From positions 2,684 to 7,875 of the forward strand of contig DQHV01000147.1 in assembly GCA_003524335.1 (NCBI GenBank): DNA of 5,192 nucleotides, given 5' to 3'. Both the position numbers and the translations under genes were made by a program. The notes beneath the pieces were generated by a model. It was not told where the DNA came from, did no database searches, and worked only from the letters and a program-made list of their open reading frames with translations. Shown one piece after another: positions 1 to 5,192 of this stretch (positions are counted from its first letter, which is position 1; each line of letters opens with the position of its first letter). The stretch comes from Candidatus Aminicenantota bacterium (lineage in GTDB: Bacteria > Acidobacteriota > Aminicenantia > Aminicenantales > UBA8522).

Positions 1-342
1 GGCAAGACCATCGGCAAGCGCATCCAGGAAGGCCAGATCCCGGTCTATGTCGAGCGGTTCGGTTCAAGCGCCGAGGAGATCTTCGTCACGGCGCCCGACC
101 TCAAACACAAATATGGGGAGCGATTTAATGAGCTCCCGACCGGGGCGATGGGGCTTTACTCCTATTTCAAGCGCCTGAGCCAGGGCGTTCGCCAGCTCAT
201 GGCCGGAAACCGGAAGTTTTCCCTCGGCTACATCACCCGCGACGACATCGCCGCTCTGACCATGGACGCCGCCAAGGTCAGCGGCATCTCCTTCATCCTG
301 GACGTGGACAAAGAAGAAGTCGAGAAAATCCTCAAGAGCTAG
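1..342 (+). CDS. C-terminal part of an unidentified protein (5' end outside window)
   Basis: The frame is open from the first base of the window to a TAG at 340-342, giving the last 113 residues of a longer protein. The ATG at 148 lies inside this open frame and is probably an internal methionine, not the start. The fragment looks soluble and mixed alpha/beta, with no membrane segment and no cysteines. It ends in a charged helix (DVDKEEVEKILKS). The stretch at about residues 50-97, a helix with GLYSYFKRLSQGVRQLMAG followed by YITRDDIAALTMDAAKVSGI, faintly resembles the tail of FMN-binding glutamate-synthase-like domains, where a helix that includes an 'EEL..L' pattern is followed by 'L.R.DL.AL..E.A.ITG'. 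This is a weak impression from memory. The cysteine motif that would confirm it lies upstream or is absent, so I give no function. It is separated from the next gene by 89 bp containing a promoter, so it likely belongs to a different transcription unit. Confidence 0.8.
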   Translation, partial: GKTIGKRIQEGQIPVYVERFGSSAEEIFVTAPDLKHKYGERFNELPTGAMGLYSYFKRLSQGVRQLMAGNRKFSLGYITRDDIAALTMDAAKVSGISFILDVDKEEVEKILKS

Positions 343-387
343 CTTTCGGCTCGTCGATAGGCTTCCTCTCCCAAGCCCTCGCCTCTC

Positions 388-416
388 TTTATAAAACGCA
401 TAGGTTGTGCTATAAA
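388..416 (+). promoter_or_regulatory. Predicted sigma70-type promoter of the protease-trpS-scpAB-ggt operon
   Basis: A TTTATA hexamer (388-393, four of six matches to TTGACA) is followed by exactly 17 bp and then TATAAA (411-416, five of six matches to TATAAT). The region is distinctly AT-rich within GC-rich surroundings and lies in the only sizeable intergenic gap before the first gene of the run. Transcription would begin near 422-424, leaving a 5' leader of about 8-10 nt before the ATG at 432. A second TATAAA at 390-395 overlaps the -35 element and is a less well-placed alternative -10. Confidence 0.55.
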
Positions 417-431
417 TACGTCTGATTTGAA

Positions 432-1112
432 ATGAACGTCGTCACGCTCGTCATCAGCCTGTTCGTCCTCCTCTTTGCGATCACTATCCACGAGGCCGCG
501 CACGGTTGGGCAGCCTCAAAGTTCGGGGATGACACGGCGCGGAGCATGGGCCGGGTGACCCTCAACCCGATTGCCCATATTGATCCCTTCGGGACGATCC
601 TTCTGCCGCTCCTTCTTGTCATAGTGAAGGCCCCCCCATTCGGCTGGGCCAAGCCCGTTCCGGTCAACCCGTTCAACCTGAGGAACCCGCGGAGGGACAA
701 CCTCTGGATCTCGGCTGCCGGGCCGATGGCGAATATCCTGGCCGCCGTTCTCTCCCTGCTGGCCATCATCCTGATCAAAGCCGCCAGTCCGGGTGTATCC
801 GTCTTCCTCAGAAGCTTCCTTACGGGCCGGGGCGGACTGTCCCGCGGCTTCCATCCTTTAGAAGGGTTGGCCATCATCCTCTTCTACGGCGCCTTGGTGA
901 ATACTTACCTCGTTGTCTTCAACCTCATCCCCGTGCCGCCGCTGGACGGAAGCGGAGTACTGATGGGGCTCCTCTCTGAGGGGGCCGCCCAAAGGTACGA
1001 GCGGCTGCGGCCCTATGGATTCCTCATTGTCGTGGGCCTGATCTACCTTGGTGTTCTGAGCTTCATCATCCGACCCATCGAGATCATCATCTATACCCTT
1101 GTATTTCTCTGA
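432..1112 (+). CDS. Site-2 protease family intramembrane zinc metalloprotease (peptidase M50, short form)
   Basis: This is a 226-residue polytopic membrane protein. The first helix (about residues 3-24) carries the zinc-binding active site HEAAH (H20, E21, H24), where the histidines bind zinc and the glutamate is the catalytic base. The second conserved motif, NLIPVPPLDG at 164-173, supplies the third zinc ligand, D172. The middle section FGWAKPVPVNPFNLRNPRRDN (about 70-90) followed by AAGPMAN (95-101) is typical of the compact M50 group that has no PDZ domain. Further hydrophobic segments lie near 54-66, 92-115, 144-168 and 196-225. The family cleaves transmembrane substrates within the bilayer, often in regulated proteolysis, but the substrate of this compact group is unclear. 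The ATG at 432 starts directly before the first helix and leaves no better alternative, though no Shine-Dalgarno sequence precedes it. The gene next to trpS is a recurrent pairing. It stops 2 nt before trpS. Confidence 0.93.
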   Translation: MNVVTLVISLFVLLFAITIHEAAHGWAASKFGDDTARSMGRVTLNPIAHIDPFGTILLPLLLVIVKAPPFGWAKPVPVNPFNLRNPRRDNLWISAAGPMANILAAVLSLLAIILIKAASPGVSVFLRSFLTGRGGLSRGFHPLEGLAIILFYGALVNTYLVVFNLIPVPPLDGSGVLMGLLSEGAAQRYERLRPYGFLIVVGLIYLGVLSFIIRPIEIIIYTLVFL

Positions 1113-1114
1113 CC

Positions 1115-2107
1115 ATGAGTGAACAGAAAAAGAAGACCGTTTTCAGCGGCATCCGGCCTACAGGTCCCGCCCACCTGGGCAACTACGCCGGCGCCATGCG
1201 CAACTGGGTCCTCCTCCAGGACAAGTACAAGTGCTTCTACTCGATCGTCACCTGGCACGCTCTGAGCTCGGAGTACCAGAACTCGAAAATCATCAAGGAG
1301 TACACTCTGGAGATGGCCATCGACCTGCTCAGCATCGGCCTGGACCCTGAAGAGTGCGTCCTCTTCGTGCAGTCGGATGTCAAGGAGCACGCCGAGCTCC
1401 ATCTGCTGCTGTCGATGGTCACTCCCCTTCCCTGGGTGGAGCGCGTGCCCACCTTTAAAGACATGCAGAAAGAACTGGCCGACAGGGACATCAACACCTA
1501 CGGCTATCTCGGCTATCCGGTCCTACAGACGGCCGACATCATCCTTTACAAGGCTGAGATCGTGCCGGTCGGTGAAGATCAGGCCGCCCATCTCGAGCTC
1601 GCCCGGGAGATCACGCGCCGCTTCAACCGTCTCTTCGGTCATATTTTTCCCGAGCCGCAGATCATGCTGACAGAAACGCCGCGGCTGGCCGGGACGGACG
1701 GCCGGAAGATGAGCAAATCATTCGGCAATGCCATCTACCTCAAGGACCGTCCCGAAGTCATTAAGGCCAAGATCGCGCCGATGGTGACCGATACCCGGCG
1801 CCAGCGCCGTTCCGACGCCGGCGAACCGAACGACTGCCCGGCCTTTACCCTGCACAACGCCTTCGTCGAAAAAGAGCGCCGGGAGGAACTGGCCCAGGCT
1901 TGCCGGACGGCCGGCATCGGCTGCCTGGACTGCAAAAAGGTGGTTATCGAAAGCCTGATCCACCTCTTCGAGCCCTACCGGGAGAAAAGGACTAAACTCG
2001 AAGGCAACCCCGACCTCGTCTGGGGAACCCTCGAACAGGGGAACGCCCGGGCCCGGAAGGCCGCGCAGAAAACCATGGCAGAGGTCAGGGCCGCCATCGG
2101 CATTTGA
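1115..2107 (+). CDS. trpS: Tryptophanyl-tRNA synthetase (TrpRS)
   Basis: This cytoplasmic class Ic aminoacyl-tRNA synthetase charges tRNA-Trp with tryptophan using ATP. At 330 residues it is of normal length. The class I signature appears as PTGPAHLGNY (HIGH-type HLGN at residues 20-23) and the second as KMSKS at 198-202 within DGRKMSKSFGN, both intact in a Rossmann-type catalytic domain. The GEPNDCPAFTLH segment (about 236-247) and the C-terminal helical tRNA-binding region are also typical. Four cysteines, C241, C263, C270 and C273, are arranged C-x21-C-x6-C-x2-C. This is very close to the [4Fe-4S] ligand pattern C-x22-C-x6-C-x2-C known from the Thermotoga maritima enzyme, so a cluster near the anticodon-binding region is plausible but inferred. 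The ATG lies 2 nt after the protease stop with no Shine-Dalgarno sequence, which suggests translational coupling. scpA follows after 6 nt. Confidence 0.97.
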   Translation: MSEQKKKTVFSGIRPTGPAHLGNYAGAMRNWVLLQDKYKCFYSIVTWHALSSEYQNSKIIKEYTLEMAIDLLSIGLDPEECVLFVQSDVKEHAELHLLLSMVTPLPWVERVPTFKDMQKELADRDINTYGYLGYPVLQTADIILYKAEIVPVGEDQAAHLELAREITRRFNRLFGHIFPEPQIMLTETPRLAGTDGRKMSKSFGNAIYLKDRPEVIKAKIAPMVTDTRRQRRSDAGEPNDCPAFTLHNAFVEKERREELAQACRTAGIGCLDCKKVVIESLIHLFEPYREKRTKLEGNPDLVWGTLEQGNARARKAAQKTMAEVRAAIGI

Positions 2108-2113
2108 TTAGAA

Positions 2114-2869
2114 ATGAATGACGTCCCGCTGAGGGAAATGGAGACCTCGGAAAGCTACCAAGTCCGGCTGGAGGTCTTCGAGGGCCCTCTCGACCTCCTT
2201 CTTTTCCTGATCCGGAAGAAAAAGATCGACATCCACAACATCCCGATCGCCGTCATCACCAAGGAATACCTGGACTATCTCGGCCGGGAGGAGCAAATCA
2301 ACCTCGACCGGGAAGCGGAGTTCGTGCTCATGGCGGCGCTGCTCATTCATATCAAATCACAGCTGCTCCTGCCCCGCGAACGGCCGCTCCTGGAGGGCGA
2401 AGACCCCCGCCGTTTCCTGGTCGACCAGCTCGTAGAGTTCCAGAAGATCAAGGCCGCCTGCTCCATCCTCAAGGAGCGGGAGGAAGAGCAGTTGTGCCTC
2501 TGGACGCGCGAAGTGCTCCCCCCTCTCCCCGAGTCCGGGGAGCCCGACCTGGTCGAGGTCTCTCTCTTCGACCTGGCCGAGACCTTCTTCGTCCTGATGA
2601 AGCGGAAAGAAGCGGAGAATTTCCGGGTCGTCCGCGGCAAAAACTATTCGGTTGAAGAAAAAATGAATGAGATTATCGCGGCGCTCGAAAAAGAGAGCGT
2701 CCTCGATTTCCTGGAATATTTTAACCGGCAGGAGACCCTGGAGGAGGCGGTCGTCTCCTTCTTTAGCCTCCTCGAACTCATCAAGGCCCGTCTGGTAATG
2801 GCCGTCCAGGAGCGGCTGTTCCAGACCATCAAGGTCTGGCTGCGCCGAGAATCCAAAGCGAGGCAATGA
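2114..2869 (+). CDS. scpA: Segregation and condensation protein A (kleisin subunit of SMC-ScpAB)
   Basis: This 251-residue protein is the kleisin that bridges the two SMC ATPase heads and carries ScpB, forming the bacterial condensin needed for chromosome compaction and segregation. The hallmark N-terminal SMC-neck-binding segment is clear at about residues 15-56 (YQVRLEVFEGPLDLLLFLI, then KKIDIHNIPIAVITKEYLDYL), followed by the helix EAEFVLMAALLIHIKSQLLLP. The acidic, poorly conserved middle (about 92-150) is the expected ScpB-binding linker region. The C-terminal winged-helix domain that contacts the SMC cap is seen at about 180-245 (SVLDFLEYF, then SFFSLLELIKARLVMAVQ). No Shine-Dalgarno sequence precedes the ATG at 2114. 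An in-frame ATG at 2138 (M9) has GAGGG just upstream, but only 2 nt away, which is too close, so the first ATG is preferred. The stop overlaps the scpB start as ATGA. Confidence 0.96.
   Translation: MNDVPLREMETSESYQVRLEVFEGPLDLLLFLIRKKKIDIHNIPIAVITKEYLDYLGREEQINLDREAEFVLMAALLIHIKSQLLLPRERPLLEGEDPRRFLVDQLVEFQKIKAACSILKEREEEQLCLWTREVLPPLPESGEPDLVEVSLFDLAETFFVLMKRKEAENFRVVRGKNYSVEEKMNEIIAALEKESVLDFLEYFNRQETLEEAVVSFFSLLELIKARLVMAVQERLFQTIKVWLRRESKARQ
2858..2863 (+). promoter_or_regulatory. Ribosome binding site bearing on the scpB start
   Basis: GCGAGG lies at the end of scpA. It is only 2 nt from the ATG at 2866 but 8 nt from the in-frame ATG at 2872. By spacing it favours the second ATG, which would remove two residues from ScpB. 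Confidence 0.4.
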
Positions 2870-3432
2870 CGATGGCACCCGCTCTGAAAGATATCATCGA
2901 ATCCCTGATTTTCGTCTCCCTGGAGCCGCTTTCGCTCGAAAAAATCAAAGAGACGCTGAGTGACCATCCTCCGGCTGAGGTCGAGCAGACCCTCCAGGAT
3001 CTCCTTCAGAGCGCCGCTTCCGCCGAACGCGGCATCACCATCATCCAGAGCGGCGGGGGATACGTCTTTATCACTCGACCCGAATTCGACCCCTGGGTGA
3101 GGCGGTTTCTCAAGATCGACCGCAAGAGCAAGCTGTCCTCGGCTTCCTTGGAAACGCTGTCTATCGTCGCCTACCATCAGCCCATCACCCTGTCCGAAAT
3201 CTCGGCCCTGCGCAATGTCGACTCCTCGTATACGATCAAGACTCTGCTCGAAAAGAAGCTGGTCAAGATCACGGGACGGAAAAAGAGCCCGGGAAATCCC
3301 CTGATCTACCGGACGACCGAACGATTCCTGGCCTACTTTGGACTGAACAGTCTGGAGGAGCTTCCGACCGAGGAGGAGATCGCCAAGATCCTCGGGGAGG
3401 ACAAGACGGTTGAGCAGGCACCTAAAACATAG
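2866..3432 (+). CDS. scpB: Segregation and condensation protein B
   Basis: This 188-residue winged-helix protein binds as a dimer to the middle of ScpA in the SMC condensin complex and works in the nucleoid. The N-terminal domain begins LKDIIESLIFVSLEPLSLEKI (residues 7-27). The diagnostic core is at about 88-163: KLSSASLETLSIVAYHQPITLSEI, then KTLLEKKLVKITGRKKSPGNPLIYRTTERFLAYFGLNSLEELP, read here in pieces. Within the usually conserved RGV.SD turn this protein has RNVDSS (116-121), a small departure from the consensus. Length is normal for the family. The ATG at 2866 overlaps the scpA stop by 4 nt, which points to coupled synthesis of the two partners. The ATG at 2872 is an alternative start with a better-spaced ribosome binding site. 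The 3' end overlaps ggt by 23 nt. Confidence 0.95.
   Translation: MTMAPALKDIIESLIFVSLEPLSLEKIKETLSDHPPAEVEQTLQDLLQSAASAERGITIIQSGGGYVFITRPEFDPWVRRFLKIDRKSKLSSASLETLSIVAYHQPITLSEISALRNVDSSYTIKTLLEKKLVKITGRKKSPGNPLIYRTTERFLAYFGLNSLEELPTEEEIAKILGEDKTVEQAPKT
3394..3400 (+). promoter_or_regulatory. Shine-Dalgarno sequence for the TTG start of ggt
   Basis: GGGGAGG contains a perfect GGAGG core and lies inside the scpB coding region, 9 nt before a TTG codon at 3410. It is the strongest ribosome binding site in the window. It fixes the unusual start codon of the transpeptidase and allows translation within the end of scpB. Confidence 0.7.
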
Positions 3433-5149
3433 GGCGGCCGGGCTTGCCTGTCTGGCGCTCTGCGCCGCCTCGCTGCTGACGCCGAGCTGTCAACAGCCGA
3501 AGGAGATCATCCCGACTCCCCCCGTCGACCGCCATTCGCCGCACGACTACGTCAGCCGCCGGGCCATGGTCGTAGCCGCTCATCCCCTGGCCGTCGAGGT
3601 CGGGCTGGAGATGCTGCGGAGAGGAGGGAACGCGGTCGATGGCGCCATCGCTACGGCAGCGGCCTTGAATGCGGCCGAGCCGTTCGCCTCGGGGATCGGG
3701 GGCGGCGGGTTCATGATCATCCATCTCGCCCGGGAAAAGCGGACCACCGTGATCAATTTCCGGGAGAAGGCGCCGCAACTCGCTTCGCCCCGCATGTTCA
3801 AGGACAAGGGCGAAGAAGAAAAGGAGTGGCGCACGTCCAGCGGTCTGGCCGTTGCGGTGCCGGGGGCCCTGGCCGGCTGGGATCTCGCCCTGCGCAAGTA
3901 CGGGACGCGCACCTTGGCCGAGGCACTGGCCGGCGCCATCGCCATCGCCGAGCAGGGCTTCGCCGTGAGCTCCACTTTCAGCAGCATCAACAAGGACGAG
4001 TACGAGCGGCTGGTCAAGAACGTCCCCGAGGGCAGCACCTACCTGAACGAAGGGCTCCCCTACGAACCGGGAGACCGCTTCCGGAATCCCGACCTCGCCA
4101 GGACGCTGCGGCTGATCGCCGCCGGCGGAGTGAAGGAGTTCTACCGGGGCGAGATCGGCCGCAAGCTCGTGGCCGCGGTCCGGGCCAAAGGCGGGATCAT
4201 GACCGCGGAGGACCTGGCGTCTTATAGCGCTGTCGAGCTTGAACCGCTTCAGGGAACATACAAGGATGTCACGATACTGACCGCGCCGCCGCCCGCCTCG
4301 GGAGGCCTTCACCTCATCCAGTTCCTGAATATGATCGAGCGCTGGCCGGTCCGGACATGGGGCCAGAATTCCGTTCCCTATGTCCATCATTTGAGCGAAT
4401 CCCTGCGCTTCATTTTTGCCGACCGGGAGCGCTATCTCGGCGACCCGGAGTATGTCTCCGTTCCTGTCCATTGGCTTATCTCCAAGGATCATGCGGCCGC
4501 GGTCGCTTCCCGCATCCGCGGAAACCGCCCGCTCGAGAGCTACCCCTTTGGGGAGTATAAACACGAAGAGAAAGATGCCGCCAACACCACTCATCTCTGC
4601 GTCATTGACCGAGACGGCAACATCGTCGCCCTGACCCAGTCGATCAACGATTTCTTCGGGACTGGGATTGCGCCCGAGGGGACCGGCTTCCTCCTCAACG
4701 ATCACATGGATGACTTCGCGGCCGACGCGGAATCGATCAATGCGCCGGGCCCGGGACGCCGCCCCGTGAGTTCCATGGGTCCGCTCATCCTGTTCAAAAG
4801 CGGAAAGCCCATCCTGGCTTTAGGGTCGCCCGGCGGTACGCGCATCTTCTCTTCCCTCGCCCAGATCGTCCTCAACGTGTTCGAGTTCGGGATGTCGCTC
4901 GACGCGGCTATCGAAGCGCCGCGCTTCTTCTCTTTTTCGAGCGGGGGAAAGCCCGGGCCGATCGCGGTCGAAGTCAGGTTTCCGGAGGAGGTCCTCACGA
5001 CCCTTCGAGCGATGGGCCAGGAGGTGGAAGTCCGCGAGGCCTATGACAAGTATTTCGGCGGCGCTCAGGGAATTATGGTCCTGAGGGATAAGAAGATTAT
5101 CCTTGGCGGCGCCGACTCCCGTCGCGACGGCGTCGGAGCCGGCCTATAA
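3410..5149 (+). CDS. ggt: Gamma-glutamyltranspeptidase (glutathione hydrolase), predicted lipoprotein
   Basis: This 579-residue Ntn-hydrolase proenzyme cleaves the gamma-glutamyl bond of glutathione and related compounds and hydrolyses or transfers the glutamyl group. It should self-cleave before T393 in the NTTH motif, giving a large subunit (up to 392) and a 187-residue small subunit with Thr as nucleophile. Other family residues are present: SGIGGGGFM (about 94-102), R118 in FREKAP (counterpart of E. coli R114), N413, D435 in MDDF, S454 and S455 in RPVSSM, and G475 and G476 in GSPGGTR. The loop between MDDF and RPVSSM has 14 residues, against 24 in E. coli, so the lid loop is missing, as in Bacillus subtilis GGT. 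The start is TTG with a strong Shine-Dalgarno; the next in-frame ATG (M53) would remove the signal. Residues 1-27 form a basic start, hydrophobic core and LLTPSC, a non-canonical lipobox with C27. It is probably periplasmic or membrane-anchored. Confidence 0.94.
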   Translation: MSRHLKHRAAGLACLALCAASLLTPSCQQPKEIIPTPPVDRHSPHDYVSRRAMVVAAHPLAVEVGLEMLRRGGNAVDGAIATAAALNAAEPFASGIGGGGFMIIHLAREKRTTVINFREKAPQLASPRMFKDKGEEEKEWRTSSGLAVAVPGALAGWDLALRKYGTRTLAEALAGAIAIAEQGFAVSSTFSSINKDEYERLVKNVPEGSTYLNEGLPYEPGDRFRNPDLARTLRLIAAGGVKEFYRGEIGRKLVAAVRAKGGIMTAEDLASYSAVELEPLQGTYKDVTILTAPPPASGGLHLIQFLNMIERWPVRTWGQNSVPYVHHLSESLRFIFADRERYLGDPEYVSVPVHWLISKDHAAAVASRIRGNRPLESYPFGEYKHEEKDAANTTHLCVIDRDGNIVALTQSINDFFGTGIAPEGTGFLLNDHMDDFAADAESINAPGPGRRPVSSMGPLILFKSGKPILALGSPGGTRIFSSLAQIVLNVFEFGMSLDAAIEAPRFFSFSSGGKPGPIAVEVRFPEEVLTTLRAMGQEVEVREAYDKYFGGAQGIMVLRDKKIILGGADSRRDGVGAGL

Positions 5150-5153
5150 GGGG
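5148..5153 (+). promoter_or_regulatory. Possible ribosome binding site for the next gene
   Basis: AAGGGG overlaps the ggt TAA stop and sits 7 nt before an ATG at 5161. The match to the anti-Shine-Dalgarno is moderate and depends on that ATG being a real start. Confidence 0.35.
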
Positions 5154-5160
5154 CTCGGAT

Positions 5161-5192
5161 ATGGGTTCGTCAGCACGCTCGTTTCCCCAGCG
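5161..5192 (+). CDS. Possible start of a further gene, cut by the window edge
   Basis: An ATG 11 nt after the ggt stop opens a frame reading MGSSARSFPQ to the end of the window without a stop. An AAGGGG sequence at suitable spacing supports it, and the short gap would keep it in the same operon. Ten codons are too few to identify a product or to exclude chance. Confidence 0.35.
   Translation, partial: MGSSARSFPQ

Noticed and set aside
148..342. Independent 64-residue small gene starting at the ATG at 148
   Set aside because: The same frame is open back to the window start with protein-like composition, so this is the tail of a longer gene.
360..390. Possible terminator after the first gene: GGCTT (360-364) and AAGCC (373-377) around an 8-nt loop, followed by a pyrimidine-rich stretch
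   Set aside because: The stem is only 5 bp and the following run is mixed C and T, not a U-tract. It is too weak to call as an intrinsic terminator.
631..637. Run of seven C bases inside the site-2 protease gene, possible slippage or frameshift site
   Set aside because: The reading frame is intact on both sides, with the HEAAH motif before and NLIPVPPLDG after it in the same frame, so nothing indicates a frameshift or programmed slippage.
2357..3177. Overlapping - strand open frames opposite scpA and scpB
   Set aside because: They lie wholly within confidently identified genes, overlap each other, and show no domain or plausible ribosome binding context.
3422..4705. Long open frame of 427 codons on the - strand, antisense to ggt
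   Set aside because: It mirrors a well-supported GGT gene in GC-rich DNA, where antisense stops are rare. Its translation is low in complexity and shows no recognisable domain, and the + strand holds all the catalytic motifs of a real family.
1..5192. Mobile element, CRISPR array, tRNA/rRNA or defence system
   Set aside because: I saw no regular direct repeats, terminal inverted repeats, transposase or integrase motifs, or tRNA-like folds, and gaps between genes are too short to hide one.

Overview
The window is GC-rich bacterial chromosome, almost entirely coding on the + strand. It holds the 3' end of an unrecognised gene (1-342), an 89-bp gap with the only convincing promoter, and then a tight run of five complete genes (432-5149): a membrane site-2 protease (M50), tryptophanyl-tRNA synthetase (trpS), the condensin accessory proteins scpA and scpB, and a gamma-glutamyltranspeptidase (ggt). 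The first codons of a possible sixth gene appear at the right edge. The M50 protease-trpS-scpA-scpB order is a housekeeping arrangement that I associate with Deltaproteobacteria, Acidobacteriota and related Gram-negative lineages such as Aminicenantes. That taxonomic reading is inference from gene order, base composition and the predicted lipoprotein signal, not from a marker match.

The five genes probably form one transcription unit. Junctions are a 2-nt gap, a 6-nt gap, a 4-nt overlap and a 23-nt overlap, with no room for internal terminators. A sigma70-like promoter at 388-416 would start transcription only about 9 nt before the first ATG. The first three genes have no visible Shine-Dalgarno sequence, whereas scpB and ggt do. 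This suggests a leaderless or very short leader at the front and translational coupling further along.

Functionally the operon mixes intramembrane proteolysis, tRNA charging, chromosome condensation (ScpA and ScpB with SMC) and extracytoplasmic gamma-glutamyl/glutathione metabolism. The first four are a known syntenic housekeeping set. ggt occupies the place after scpB where many genomes carry the pseudouridine synthase gene rluB.

I see no mobile element, CRISPR array, RNA gene or defence system, and no clearly undescribed system. The points most worth checking are: a four-cysteine pattern in TrpRS resembling the [4Fe-4S] site of the Thermotoga maritima enzyme; a GGT that lacks the lid loop of the E. 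coli enzyme and is predicted to be a lipoprotein; the fusion of ggt to the scpAB operon through a TTG start inside scpB; and the nearly leaderless start of the operon.
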